Shown here one piece after another: positions 41,150 to 51,701 of a stretch of 64,000 nt of DNA (within the stretch, counting starts at the first letter, position 1; each line of letters begins with the position of its first letter). A program made the position numbers and the translations under genes. Below the pieces are notes generated by a model. The model was given only the letters and a program-made list of their open reading frames with translations, was not told the origin of the DNA and did no database searches. Origin of the DNA: Leishmania mexicana MHOM/GT/2001/U1103 (lineage: Eukaryota; Euglenozoa; Kinetoplastea; Trypanosomatida; Trypanosomatidae); assembly GCF_000234665.1 (NCBI RefSeq), contig NC_018335.1, positions 682,001 through 746,000 of the forward strand. Reading direction: 5' to 3'.

Positions 41150-43402
41150 TCACATGTCAAAGTCGCGAAAGGAGTTGCTCTTAGAAGAGCCGCGAAAGTT
41201 TCCGTTGCAGACGGCGGTCAGCCGTGCCTCGCCCAGTCGACAGCCCTGCTCAACGTGGTCCGACAATATAAGTTGAGCGGCAAAGAAGTACTTGACGTCG
41301 ACAGCGCAGTACTGCACGAGAACGTCCGTGAGAGGGCGCTCCTCCCACCGGTCAAAGCTGCCGCCACAGAGCGGATTAAAGAGGCGACGACCGGCGTTCT
41401 TGATACCTGTGTCCTCGTCAGTAAAGAGTCCCAAGGCGAGAAAAACGCTTTTCATTCCCGGCAGACGCGGCGACGTCGGGAAGAGCGCGAAGCAGGAGGA
41501 GATCTGCAAGTCGCACACGTTCTGCAGGCGCACGCAGTAGAGAAAAAAGAGTGCGTCGCAGTCGGCTCGGCCGTCGAACATCAACTTCATAATGTCACGC
41601 GACTCCAGCACACCCTTCAGAGGCGAGCCGGCGCGCAGTGCCTCTGGGCCAAGCATCACCACGTCAATAATGTATACCGTGGAGTAGGTGGCAAGAGTAA
41701 TGATGCAGATAGACCCCATCCGCCCAAGCGAGCGTCCCTCAAGATCAAGGGCAATCGTAAGAGTGTCATCCCAGTATGCCTCCTCCGCGTTGTTATCGTC
41801 GACGCTATACACGCGCTCCCACCGCCGTTGCTCGCGTCGCATGCGCAGCATCTCCGCCTCTCGCAGAATCTCGCGGCAGACATGATGAAGATGGTCCAAA
41901 TGTTCAATGCACTCAACGTCTTGCGGGACGTAGCCGCGATAGCGGATGCCGCGGCTGTCACCGTACTCTGGCCCAGCAGTGTAGCCCAGCGACTTACGGG
42001 TGCTATACTCGCACTCGCCGCCTCCCAAGCCCATCAGATCGGGGTGAGGTGGCGGCGCGATGATTTGCTGAGGGGCTGATACGTGCGCTGCCGAAAAAAC
42101 GGACGGCGCCGATGGGTAGAGCCCACGTGGCGGAGTCGGTGGACTACGGCTGTCGCACGCTACCAAATGGGGTCTGCCGCCACAGCCGTCCCCCATGCCA
42201 GCTGATAAGCCGCTCTGCTCTGCACCGCTAGAAGCGCCCGCCGATGTTCCGTTCGCGCCGGTCACTCCATCCATCGAGCGATCTTCTACGCAAGTACCGT
42301 AGCTGTATCCGTCCTCCATGAGCCCCGAAACCTTCCAGCCCCTCAAGGTTCCCATACCAGCGGGAGAGCAAGTCGAGCTGCTGGTGTGTCCATGGCACCG
42401 CGGCGGGCTGCTCGCAGCTTGCCAGTGAGTGTCGAAGGCATTGCCACTTGCCTGGGAACCGACTTCAGTGTGGTGTGGACTAGAGATGTTGAGTGGGTGT
42501 TGGGAACTCCTCAGTGACGCAGGGCTGTTACCGACATGTAACTGCGGGAGAAGCCCCCTTTTCACAGAGCTACAGCCCTCGCAGTTGCGTAATGACGACG
42601 TTTCCAGCGACGAACGGCGCTCCACCGGCACGTAGTCGCACGGGGAGGCGTACGTCTGCTGCGGTGTTGAAAAGAGCGAGCTGACGGAGGCATTGTCGAT
42701 GGTCGTCCACTTCTCTCGGTGTAAGGGGTCGCATTGTGAGTGCAGACCCGCAGGCGGCAGTGGCGGCCTCGAACCGTTCCTGGAGAAGGAAGCAACGGAG
42801 AAAGCCGGCGGTGGGGCAGCTACGGCAGAAAGCGCCGATGCGTCCTCAGGCCTGGAGGATGAAAAGCCAAGCGACGGTGCGAACTTCGAGGCGGACGCAA
42901 GCGCACCCACCGGTCCGCCCACTGCCGCTGTCTCTGCCACTGCCGAGGTTGTTTCAAAAAAGTCAATTGGATATGGCGGCGCCAGTCTCCTCTTTGCCAA
43001 CTTGGTGCTGAGTGAAGAAATCGGTGTCAATGCCAGGTCTGCTGAGTCTCTGACTACCTTGACCCTGACGTCGAGGGCGCCGACCGCGGCAGTGGAGGCG
43101 ATGGAAAAGTCCTCGAGGAATTCGCAAGGCGTCGGCGGCGTCGGGATTCGCAGATCACACGAGACGCATTCATTGCTACCGCTGCTAATACTGCAACTAC
43201 CGCCCTTGACGATTGGGCTGGGCGCTCTAGCTCTCAGCGTTGACACAGTCGTGGCTGTCGTCGTTTGACCGTACGCCTCGGTGATGCTACTGCTGCTGCA
43301 TAGGCTCACTGATGTGTGGGTGTTAACCTCGTCCATGTCCTTCGCGCCAACTTCTTCAACCGAGAGGGCAGACTTGCCCACCTCGATAGCCGGCGGCATC
43401 AT
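41150..43402 (-). CDS. DEDDy 3'-5' exonuclease-domain protein, 750 aa
   Basis: The C-terminal ~200 residues are a DEDD-superfamily 3'-5' exonuclease domain. Motif I is ALDLEG with D553 and E555; motif II is FDGRADCDAL (D610/D614 region); motif III is QYCAVDVKYF with Y698 and D702, the DEDDy arrangement of Y-x-x-x-D. This grouping includes RRP6, RNase D, WRN and EXD-type nucleases; I cannot say which. I infer RNA or DNA 3'-end trimming. The N-terminal ~540 residues are mostly Ser/Pro/Ala-rich and disordered, with short helical parts near 520-540. No signal peptide or membrane segment. I use the second of two adjacent ATGs (codon 43400-43402); the frame stays open to a TTG at 43462, which I reject as a start. 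Confidence 0.85.
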   Translation of the reverse strand: MMPPAIEVGKSALSVEEVGAKDMDEVNTHTSVSLCSSSSITEAYGQTTTATTVSTLRARAPSPIVKGGSCSISSGSNECVSCDLRIPTPPTPCEFLEDFSIASTAAVGALDVRVKVVRDSADLALTPISSLSTKLAKRRLAPPYPIDFFETTSAVAETAAVGGPVGALASASKFAPSLGFSSSRPEDASALSAVAAPPPAFSVASFSRNGSRPPLPPAGLHSQCDPLHREKWTTIDNASVSSLFSTPQQTYASPCDYVPVERRSSLETSSLRNCEGCSSVKRGLLPQLHVGNSPASLRSSQHPLNISSPHHTEVGSQASGNAFDTHWQAASSPPRCHGHTSSSTCSPAGMGTLRGWKVSGLMEDGYSYGTCVEDRSMDGVTGANGTSAGASSGAEQSGLSAGMGDGCGGRPHLVACDSRSPPTPPRGLYPSAPSVFSAAHVSAPQQIIAPPPHPDLMGLGGGECEYSTRKSLGYTAGPEYGDSRGIRYRGYVPQDVECIEHLDHLHHVCREILREAEMLRMRREQRRWERVYSVDDNNAEEAYWDDTLTIALDLEGRSLGRMGSICIITLATYSTVYIIDVVMLGPEALRAGSPLKGVLESRDIMKLMFDGRADCDALFFLYCVRLQNVCDLQISSCFALFPTSPRLPGMKSVFLALGLFTDEDTGIKNAGRRLFNPLCGGSFDRWEERPLTDVLVQYCAVDVKYFFAAQLILSDHVEQGCRLGEARLTAVCNGNFRGSSKSNSFRDFDM

Positions 43403-44187
43403 GCGTGCCTCGTTCCGGGAAGTATTGTCGTAGCGTCGCCTTAGAGAGCTGAGTCTAGTCAAAAGACCATAGACGGAGGAAAAAAAAACAAAATGGAAAC
43501 GGAAACGGAAAACAAAAAGCTGCCGGACGGTGCTCTGCTGCTCGCCGTGACCGCTCTGCTTGACGGCCTCAAGTGCCTTTTGTCTCCCTCCTCGCCTTCT
43601 GCAAAAGCTGCCCTTTTCACCTGTGTCGTCGCGAATTCAGTACGAGCGCGATGAGAAACACGGGGTGGGTGCGTCTGCAGGATAAGCTGTCTATGATGCT
43701 CTGCTTGGGTTGTGCGAACAGTGCCTGCTCTTCCCCCGCCGTCTCTTGCGACCAATTAAATGTAAGAGCGCGGCAATGCACACGCGCGTGCAGACGCCTA
43801 CCACTCCTCCTGCTGTGCGAACAAGTGGCCTCGCTCGACGAAAGCGGGAGGCTTCGCAAGCTTGAGGCAGGAACGCAAAACCGTGAGGGAGAGGACGGAT
43901 GGGCAGCCAAGCAGGGCAAAAAAGAAAAGAAGGAGAAGGACAAGGAGAAGGAGAAGGAGGGCGCGAACGAAAGAGAGTCGGGTGGAGGCAGGTGAAGGAT
44001 AAGAGACGTCACGAAAGCGTACAGGGAAGCGAGAACGGCTCAATATGAGACACACGAACACTCCCGCACAACACCAAGAAAAACATCAAAGAGATCGGGG
44101 GAGAGCAAACGGAAAAGGGAACAAGACAAAAAAGGGGGAGGGGAGCAACACCGCACGCACGTACCGAACAAAGAACAGAAAAAAGGA

Positions 44188-44220
44188 GGAGGAGGAGGAG
44201 GAGGAGGAGGGGGGGGGGGG
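44188..44220 (+). repeat. (GGA)n tract ending in a long G-run
   Basis: About eight GGA or GAG triplets lead into a run of 12 G. On the coding strand this is a (TCC)n/C-run polypyrimidine tract, possibly G-quadruplex-forming on the plus strand. Confidence 0.85.
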
Positions 44221-45640
44221 CGAAGACCGAAAAGAAACAAGAAATTACAGCAGATCGATCTGCAGCCCTGTAAGCACGTGCGCTCACCTGTGTGTGTGTG
44301 TGTGTGTGTGCCTTTTTTTGCAGAAGGAGTTGTTGTGCGTGGGGAAGGAAAAGCGTGAAGTCGAATGATATCGATGACAAGGGAAGACGAAGAGAAGGCT
44401 GCCACCTTGCAGGTCCGCGAGACGGTGCCAAGGGCAACGAAGAGGCGACAACAACAGAGGAAAGGAGAAACACAGATAATGCTATAATCAACACGGCAAC
44501 GGTGTGCGTAAGCGTAGGAAAAGCAAGTAGAAAAGAGAGAGGGACAACGCGCCGAAAGGAGGAAGAAGGAAAAAAAGGGCGGGAAGTGACAGGAGATCCG
44601 CGCACGCATGCAACATACACGCAGAGAGAAAAAAAGAAGGGGTCACCGTGTCGCCCTCCCACTCGACGTCCACAGCGATACAACAGGCGCCCCTGGTGAA
44701 AGGAAGAAACAGGAAAAACAGCAAAGCAGAGAAGAGAAAAGGCGCAGTGGAAGCGGGGGAGGGGGAAAATTAAAGGGGTGAAGCGAGTACAAGAGCCGAC
44801 AAGTGAGACAACGAAAAGAAGAGGCGAAAGAACGGAGAAGAGGAGGACGATGCAGGTGAAGGCAGTCACGTGGCAAGCATAAAACACCAAAGGCGTGACG
44901 GCAAGGGGCTCTCTCGCGCTCAAAGTGCGAGAGAACGAAAAACAAAAGACAATCACGAGCAACACAAGGACAAACAAAAGAGGGGGAGGAGGGGTGGCGA
45001 AAGGGAAACGTTTTCGCGTTCTCAAAGAGAATGAGAGAATGATACGGTGTGTTCATGTACGTGCACGTTCCCGGTGTGCATATGCTTCCGTCTGAGTAAA
45101 GTAGGGAGAGGAGAGGAGGGAAGGGGTGGGGCAGACTTTTGTGGAGCGTGTCGAGACACCGGCAGAGGCACGAACCGTTGAAATGAGCGGAATGGAGCAC
45201 GAGAAACAGAGGGGGAGAGAGAAGGGGGAGAGACGGCGTTGCAGCAGGGCAAATATATAAATATGAATATATGATATGAGCGAAGCTATGATGAACCCAA
45301 ACGAAGCGACTTGTCTGCGACTGCGCTATTGCTTGCGAGGGAAGCGGAGAGGAGGCGCTCGTGAATGCGCGGGGTGGCGATGGGGCGCCACCAAGGGTAT
45401 CCTTTTCGTTTCCCGACGTTTGTTTTTGGTAGCGCTGCCTCTGCTCGCTTCCCCTGCCTCTCTCACCGTCACAGACGAACGCGCGCACTGAATCGGACGG
45501 TTTGAAAGGTTGACGCACGAGAAGATATGGACGCCAAAAGACAGACAGGGAGAGAGATACAGCACCACCCCTAAACAAGCAAAAAAACGCTGCTGATGAT
45601 CGAAGAGGGCATGCCACAGCAGAGACCAAAACGATGCATA

Positions 45641-45660
45641 AATATATATATACATACATG
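45641..45660. repeat. (TA)n microsatellite
   Basis: TA tract continuing into ATACATACATGA, in the spacer between the exonuclease and 1405-aa genes. Confidence 0.85.
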
Positions 45661-46397
45661 AATATGTGCGTGTGTGTTTGGGTGTGTGAATAAGATGTGG
45701 GGCGGGAAGAAAAAAAAAAGAAAGCAGTAAGGTAACGTCAGAGCACACACACACACACCGAGGGAGGGAAAAGGGGAGGGAGAAGGGGACAAAAAAAGAG
45801 AAGAGGGGGTTGTGATCAGCAAGAGAGTCGTCGCGCAGGCACGCAACGAGGAGGGAGAGAGAGAGCGACACACGTACGGCGACAGACGACGCAGAAGCTC
45901 GCGTCTTTCCGCGCTTGCGGCAGTCAAGTTGCGGCACTTACATTCGCATCACATGAACGTCAGAATGGAGTGTGGGGTGGGAGACGATAGGAAGGAGGAG
46001 CCGACACGCTTCAAGGACATTTGGAACCACAGGTAGACGCCTTGGCCCGCCCCTCTACTCCCCCCGCTCGCATCGCTGTCAGCCCTGTTACTAACGAAGG
46101 GGGCGTGGCCATCGCACGAAATTCATGCACTTAAGCGGAAGCAACGACTGCCGGCCCGTTTTCCCCCTCCCAGCCTCCGTCGACAACACGCTTGTGCTGC
46201 TTCAAATCAGAGAGCTCTTCCAGGGGCATTTGCACGGTTTGTTTTGTTTCCGGGTATCTGTGGACCTCATGCACGAGCACCAAGACGCCTCGATCTCTTC
46301 CCTTTACCCCCTCACAACGTTACAGAGTGAACATCCCCGCAGCGCAGGATCACTACCTTGACCAGCCGCCTTCTGAGGACACTGCACGCGCGTGCGC

Positions 46398-49300
46398 TCA
46401 CTCAGATCGTGAGCAGGGTTGCAGCGTGACGGTGAACTCGATTTTGTCTCGCACCTGCGCAGCCACATCAAGGCCTGTGCGCACAGCGTTTCCATTGACC
46501 CGCAAAACACGCCAACCCACAACATCGGCAAAAACACCGGCACGGTTCGATGTGCCAAGCAGGTTCTGCCCCTCCTGCTGCTGCGCTAGTGCACGAGCAA
46601 AGGGAGACTCCAGCAGATCCCCTTCGACTTCACCACTGCCATCAGCCACTGCTGCTGGTCTAGCCACCTTCATCTGCACACGCAGGATTCGCGCGGCGCC
46701 GTCGACAACCAATCCGAGGGGAGTGCGCTCAGAGTCTCGCTGCACTACCAGGTCACACACCTGCGGCTCCCCAATGCACCTGTGTTCCGTTGCATCCACC
46801 CGAGCGGCCTCCTCGGCGGACCTGGGCGAAGGCGCCCCTGACCGTGCGCGCTGCAGCTCACGGTACTGCTGCTGTGTCTTGACTACATTGATAAAGAGAC
46901 CCTTCTGGTGCGTGTCGTGCATCGTTCGCTCCATCCTGTCCAGCGTGCGCACAACACCGCTGGCCCACCGCGGCGCGCCCTCCATCTGTGCCGGTAGTCG
47001 AGGGAACTCCTCGTGCAGCTGCATCGCCCACACATGCGCCCATCCGTAATTGTTGCGGCGGTGCACCTCCAGCTGTGGGGAGCATCTGGCGTTGTCAAGA
47101 AGCCAGCCTCGGAAGGAGGACTTCGTCGGCGTCGGCACTGACGCAGAAGGGTCGTCGCTGATTCCACGAAAATCGATTGCGTCATGCGGGGCCGACTCCA
47201 GCAGGATGCTCCGGTACTCGCGCAGAATGCCGCTCAAGACGTGCAAGCGCTTCACAAGGTACCCGTGCACACGAGAAAAAGTGCACGTGATGTCGCCGAC
47301 ATGCACTTTCGGGTATTCGCGTGTTCCATCACTAGACTCCACTTCGCCGTCAGGTTTCTCCTCGGTATCACCGCGAGTGCTGAGGCCGCGTTCGGAATCG
47401 ATGTACCGAAACAGCTGCGGGTATTGGTCAAACAGAAAAACCATCTCCTGCACCTGAGCCAAAGGCATCCACAGCAGTGTTGGCTGCTTGCGGTGCGCCT
47501 GCACCACAGATAACGTCGACGTGACGTGGCGCTGACGCAGAGTTGAGTCTTCGAGGAGCTTCGTCTTGCCCTGCAGCTCTCCGCTGAAGTGGTGGAGACG
47601 GTTTGTCGCGCGCAGGTGCTGCAGCTGGCGTGCCGTGTCGTGCTGCAGCTGGAACAGCACCTCCTTCGTGTACTCCAACGCTGTGGCGCCAGTGAGAACA
47701 TGAGAGACGGAAGGGCACGGCATCCCACCCACGACACCGTCGGAGGCCAGCGCGACGTCGAGTGCTGTCCGCTCGCTCTCGGTGCCACGGTCAGAGGACA
47801 CTGCGGCGTGGCGTCCCGTTCCTCCCGGACAGTGGTAGAGGTAGTAGGCAAAAAAGAAGGCGCCATCCATGGCGATGGCCGACGTGGTGCCGCAGACCTG
47901 CCACTCTTCCCTCCAAGGCTTTCGCGGTGGCAGTGCACCCTGAACGGCGTCCAACGAGTGCGGCATCAATGGCGCCACCTGAGACTCCCCGAAACGGACG
48001 CCGAAAGGGGCCGCTAGCTCACGCAGCCATACCAGCACACCAAGGCACGCGGCATACACTCGGCGGCACTCCTCCTCGGAAGCCCGGTCCGTGTACGCGG
48101 CGTCCGTGTAGTGCGCGAAAAGATATTGCATACGAGGAACAGCAAAGAACGTGCGGGAAACAGCGTTCACGAGCGCCGCCGCCAGAGGTGAGGCGCTGCT
48201 GCTGTCGCGGGTGTTGGTGCTGGGGGCGGGAGACAAGGAGCCTCGCTGCGGCCACGATGGTCGATTTGGAGGGCTCAAAGATCCGCTGTCCTCCCTTGAC
48301 AGCGGCTTCTCTGCAACCCCGGAGCACACCTCTGTGATGGCGCAGTAGAGCAGCTCCGTTGCGGCGACACGCAGGCCGCCGCATAATCGGTAAACTCGAG
48401 CCCAAGATGCGTCAGCCGCGGCAGTCTCGCTTGGCTTCACTTTCGTTGTGGCGCCACCAGATGCACCGCGGCGTCGAAGACGCTGTACGTGACGCGACTC
48501 GATCCACTTCGCAATTGGGGTGGCCGGGGTGGGAGGCGCGCGTGGCTCGATACCGAGATGAAGCGCAGCAAAGAGGGTCGCCTCCAGCTGCATGTCCAGG
48601 CCAACGCGAAGAAGGCGACTGTAAAAGGGCACATACCACGAGAGATCCGGCGACACAGAGAATGCCGTTGCGCTCGACGAAGGCAATGCGGCCGTTTCAA
48701 AGGCACTGCGGGCGGCAAAGACAGGAAGGGCGCCCCTGCACTCCATCAAGAGGGAGTTGTAGCTGCACAGGAGAGCTGTGATGTGCTGTGGCATCTGGTT
48801 CCAGTAAGGCGTAGAAGAAGACGCGGATGCAGCCGTGCCAGCAGCGGTCTTCCACCACGTTGCCAAACTGACATTCAGCGCCGTATGCACGGTGCGATGT
48901 TGCAGCTGGCTTACCTCCGCGGGTGAGAGGACTCGCCGTGGCTTGATCTCCCCCCACAACATCTCCACGTCCTTTGCCAGCTGCACCCTCTCGTCCCCCG
49001 TGAGATACAGCAACGGGGTCGCGCCACCTTCCAGCTGTGCGCCCGCCCTTTCCGCGTTCGCGCTCGGGGCCGCGTCTCTGCAAGCAGCATTCACTGCGGC
49101 ACTGTCCACTGCAATCGCATGCCGCAGGACGGAAACGTAATAGACGAGTATCATGCTTTTCAGCGCCGGCACACACCCCGCCAACGACGACGCAGGGCTC
49201 CGTACACGCATCCGCATCTGCAGTTTCTTTGCCTGGCCTGCGACAAGCGAGAAGGAGGAAGTGCCGTAGAAGTGCCCCAGCTGCGACCCAGGAGTTTCCC

Positions 49301-50615
49301 GCGTCCTCGCCGCCGCCGAAGACCATCGAGAGCACAGCATACTTACCTGGAGACACAGGTGCTGCAACTGATCTGACACGCCCTCGGCACGGAAGTCGTC
49401 TACACTCGCTGTCGCTGCTCCGTCTGCTGGCGACGGCTTGCCGGCGTTGTACGCGCACTCCTCCGCAGACTTCATCAACGAGAACACGGCAAGCAAAAGC
49501 AGGTCGAGTCGAGCGCCGGTCGCATGTGACACAGGAAATGATGGCTGGGACACAAGCGCCAGCTCTTCTGTGAGCCTGTGCAGGAGTTGGGTAAGAAGGT
49601 GGCTGTAAGCACCGACCCTCTCGTAACGCCACGCCGCCGCCGCCTGCGGAGTCTCCTGGTCACCTTCGTTCTGCCCGCGCACGCTGCGCTCCGTCTGTTC
49701 AGGTGGAACAGTCTTGGATTCCTGCCCCAGTGCCGCGGCGATTCTGTGAAAGGTAAGCAAACTCGCCTCGAACGCCGAAGCCATGATTGCCAGAGCATGA
49801 AGGGTGACCACGGTGGCACCTGCAAGGGTCTCCTCCGTCGAAAACCGAACCGGCGCAACAGACAGGTCCTTCATATAATGGCCCAGCCGTGAATCAGAGA
49901 GCAGCGCCGTTAGTACCTCCGCAGCTTCATGCGAAGAAGGCGTCTGCGGCTGCACCCTCCTAGACGGGGACTTCACAGAGACATGAAGACGCACAAGATC
50001 GTGCGCAAGGTCCGGGAAGCGCGACGGCGCCAGCGTGAGCAGCGCTGAGGCCAGCCTGTCCATAGCAGGAGTTTTACGCTCCTCGCTATGGCTCTCCCCG
50101 GCAGTGTTTGTGGCGGACGCCGAAGCAGCGTTACGGCTTCGCAGATCGGATGGCGAGGCATGTCGGCCGCCTTGGCCGCGTTGATGTGAGGTGGTGACAG
50201 GATTTTGGCGTCGCTGCCGGAAGCGAAGGGACTGCTCCACTGAGGTGGTCTTACGCGGCCTCCCCTTAGCGGCTTCTGTACCAGCAAACACGTTCGCCAG
50301 GTGTCGCACCTTGGCAGCATCATACTGCAACGTACGCTCCACCCACCGCGCCGACGACGATACTGATCCACGTATAGCCGCGGTGTCAGAATCGCGTGCC
50401 AGCGCTGCATCCTTTTGTGACGTCGGGCTTGCTTGGGTTTTTCCAGCTGCAGCTGTCGTACGCTTCACGTCACCTTGGCGGGCGCATGCGCTTGACTTCC
50501 TCTTCCTAGCTCCGTCAGCTGAGATGGCTACAGTGCTGGCGCGGCGCGCCGTGCGTTGCAGTGCTGGTCGCAGCGCTCTGCCATGGACCGTGCAGCCGCG
50601 TGCAAGCGCCTGCAT
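46398..50615 (-). CDS. 1405-aa protein, probable mitochondrial import, C-terminal PDZ-like segment
   Basis: Longest gene of the window; the ATG at 50613-50615 is in frame throughout. The first ~33 residues (MQALARGCTVHGRALRPALQ onward) are rich in Arg, Ala and Ser with no acids, a typical mitochondrial presequence. Residues about 40-200 are Ser/Thr/Ala-rich and disordered. The middle, about 250-1250, is long and Ala/Leu-rich with many helical segments, as in helical-repeat scaffolds, but I cannot define a repeat period by eye. Residues 1286-1405 contain TPLGLVVD and, 70 residues later, WRVLRVNGNAV, resembling the two halves of a PDZ domain (the G-L-x-V loop and the V-N-G segment) with a long insert. 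No catalytic motif seen. Kinetoplastid mitochondrial RNA-processing and ribosome proteins are often this kind of large unannotated helical protein; that is only a context guess. Confidence 0.8.
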   Translation of the reverse strand: MQALARGCTVHGRALRPALQRTARRASTVAISADGARKRKSSACARQGDVKRTTAAAGKTQASPTSQKDAALARDSDTAAIRGSVSSSARWVERTLQYDAAKVRHLANVFAGTEAAKGRPRKTTSVEQSLRFRQRRQNPVTTSHQRGQGGRHASPSDLRSRNAASASATNTAGESHSEERKTPAMDRLASALLTLAPSRFPDLAHDLVRLHVSVKSPSRRVQPQTPSSHEAAEVLTALLSDSRLGHYMKDLSVAPVRFSTEETLAGATVVTLHALAIMASAFEASLLTFHRIAAALGQESKTVPPEQTERSVRGQNEGDQETPQAAAAWRYERVGAYSHLLTQLLHRLTEELALVSQPSFPVSHATGARLDLLLLAVFSLMKSAEECAYNAGKPSPADGAATASVDDFRAEGVSDQLQHLCLQVSMLCSRWSSAAARTRETPGSQLGHFYGTSSFSLVAGQAKKLQMRMRVRSPASSLAGCVPALKSMILVYYVSVLRHAIAVDSAAVNAACRDAAPSANAERAGAQLEGGATPLLYLTGDERVQLAKDVEMLWGEIKPRRVLSPAEVSQLQHRTVHTALNVSLATWWKTAAGTAASASSSTPYWNQMPQHITALLCSYNSLLMECRGALPVFAARSAFETAALPSSSATAFSVSPDLSWYVPFYSRLLRVGLDMQLEATLFAALHLGIEPRAPPTPATPIAKWIESRHVQRLRRRGASGGATTKVKPSETAAADASWARVYRLCGGLRVAATELLYCAITEVCSGVAEKPLSREDSGSLSPPNRPSWPQRGSLSPAPSTNTRDSSSASPLAAALVNAVSRTFFAVPRMQYLFAHYTDAAYTDRASEEECRRVYAACLGVLVWLRELAAPFGVRFGESQVAPLMPHSLDAVQGALPPRKPWREEWQVCGTTSAIAMDGAFFFAYYLYHCPGGTGRHAAVSSDRGTESERTALDVALASDGVVGGMPCPSVSHVLTGATALEYTKEVLFQLQHDTARQLQHLRATNRLHHFSGELQGKTKLLEDSTLRQRHVTSTLSVVQAHRKQPTLLWMPLAQVQEMVFLFDQYPQLFRYIDSERGLSTRGDTEEKPDGEVESSDGTREYPKVHVGDITCTFSRVHGYLVKRLHVLSGILREYRSILLESAPHDAIDFRGISDDPSASVPTPTKSSFRGWLLDNARCSPQLEVHRRNNYGWAHVWAMQLHEEFPRLPAQMEGAPRWASGVVRTLDRMERTMHDTHQKGLFINVVKTQQQYRELQRARSGAPSPRSAEEAARVDATEHRCIGEPQVCDLVVQRDSERTPLGLVVDGAARILRVQMKVARPAAVADGSGEVEGDLLESPFARALAQQQEGQNLLGTSNRAGVFADVVGWRVLRVNGNAVRTGLDVAAQVRDKIEFTVTLQPCSRSE

Positions 50616-51701
50616 CTCTCTTTTGCGAGAAATGCGATAAGGTCGACGTTCGACAGGGGCCCATGCGAGCCAAGGCGTAGACGGAGGAAGAATGCATCAA
50701 GTAAATGAAAGGCAACGAGGATAGCGGAGCCAAGAGAGTTGCCACAAGGGGATGCGGTGCGGAGAGACGGGAGCACACACACACACACAGACGCGCACTT
50801 TGAAAGTAGCGCGCGCGTGCTTGTGAGCGCATTCCGGAAGGTCACCTTCACCGCTGGAGGTCTTGCACATCCATCCAGCTCTCATGCACAAAGAGGGCCT
50901 GAGAGTCAGTGAATGATGAAGTCGGAAGGGTAGGAGGGAGAAGAGGTAACATATGCCCCTACCCCCTCACCGAAAGTCACCGTTGTCTTGAGACTGCGAC
51001 GTGCATGTTCGGTATCTTCAGCTCCGGTCACACCGAGGCCATCACACGTGCGCCGTAACTAAAACTGGAGGCATTTTTCGTGTAGCGCTGCCAGGGTAAG
51101 AAATCGCCGCATTCGCCAACGCGCACGGCGACAGCGATAAGCAGCGATGCACCGAGGCAGACACACAGAAAGTGGAGAGGGCGGCATCGCCACGGGACAC
51201 TCCGATCAGGGGTCCCGCCGGTAAACAAAGAGAGAAACAGCGAAAAGTGGCGCCGCAGGTCTGCATAGCGAAAAGAAGGCGGTGGGTCTCTTGAACCGAG
51301 TCATAGAATGTATCTATCTATCAATCACTTGCATCAATCTTGCGCTGCCGTGGCGGGAAAGTAGAGCACACGGGGATCGGTGCGCAGAGGGCGGAGGTGT
51401 ACGTGTGCGGGAGGGTAGGGAATAGGACGACGCTGATGAGGGACCGAGAGAGACAGCGAGTACTCCGCACAAACGGGCAGTTACGGGTAGCTCCAGTCAT
51501 TCGTGACAGCGGTGGCGACAAGCCTGAATGAATACCACGGAGAGAGGCGCACGGCTGGCCTGCCACGAGACTGGTGAAGAGACAGAGGAAACAAGGAAGA
51601 CTTATCACCCCCCCCCCATTCTTCCGCGGCCTGTGGTGGCATCGCTTCTTGCTCTACTCCGCCGTGGGTACAACCCTCACGGGAACGTAGGCGACGCTGT
51701 C
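50616..51701. other. Intergenic region, 1.1 kb
   Basis: The 5' flank of the 1405-aa gene and the 3' flank of the 606-aa gene. It contains a CA repeat near 50774-50789 and TATCTATCTATC near 51310. No credible gene. Confidence 0.5.

Larger units (their letters stand above)
43403..46397. other. Intergenic region, 3 kb, strongly purine-rich
   Basis: No credible gene; frames are low complexity. The plus strand is purine-rich for most of its length, with (GGA)n-G-run at 44188-44220, GT at 44289-44310 and TA tracts at 45252-45275 and 45641-45660. It is the 5' flank of the exonuclease gene and the 3' flank of the 1405-aa gene. Confidence 0.55.
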
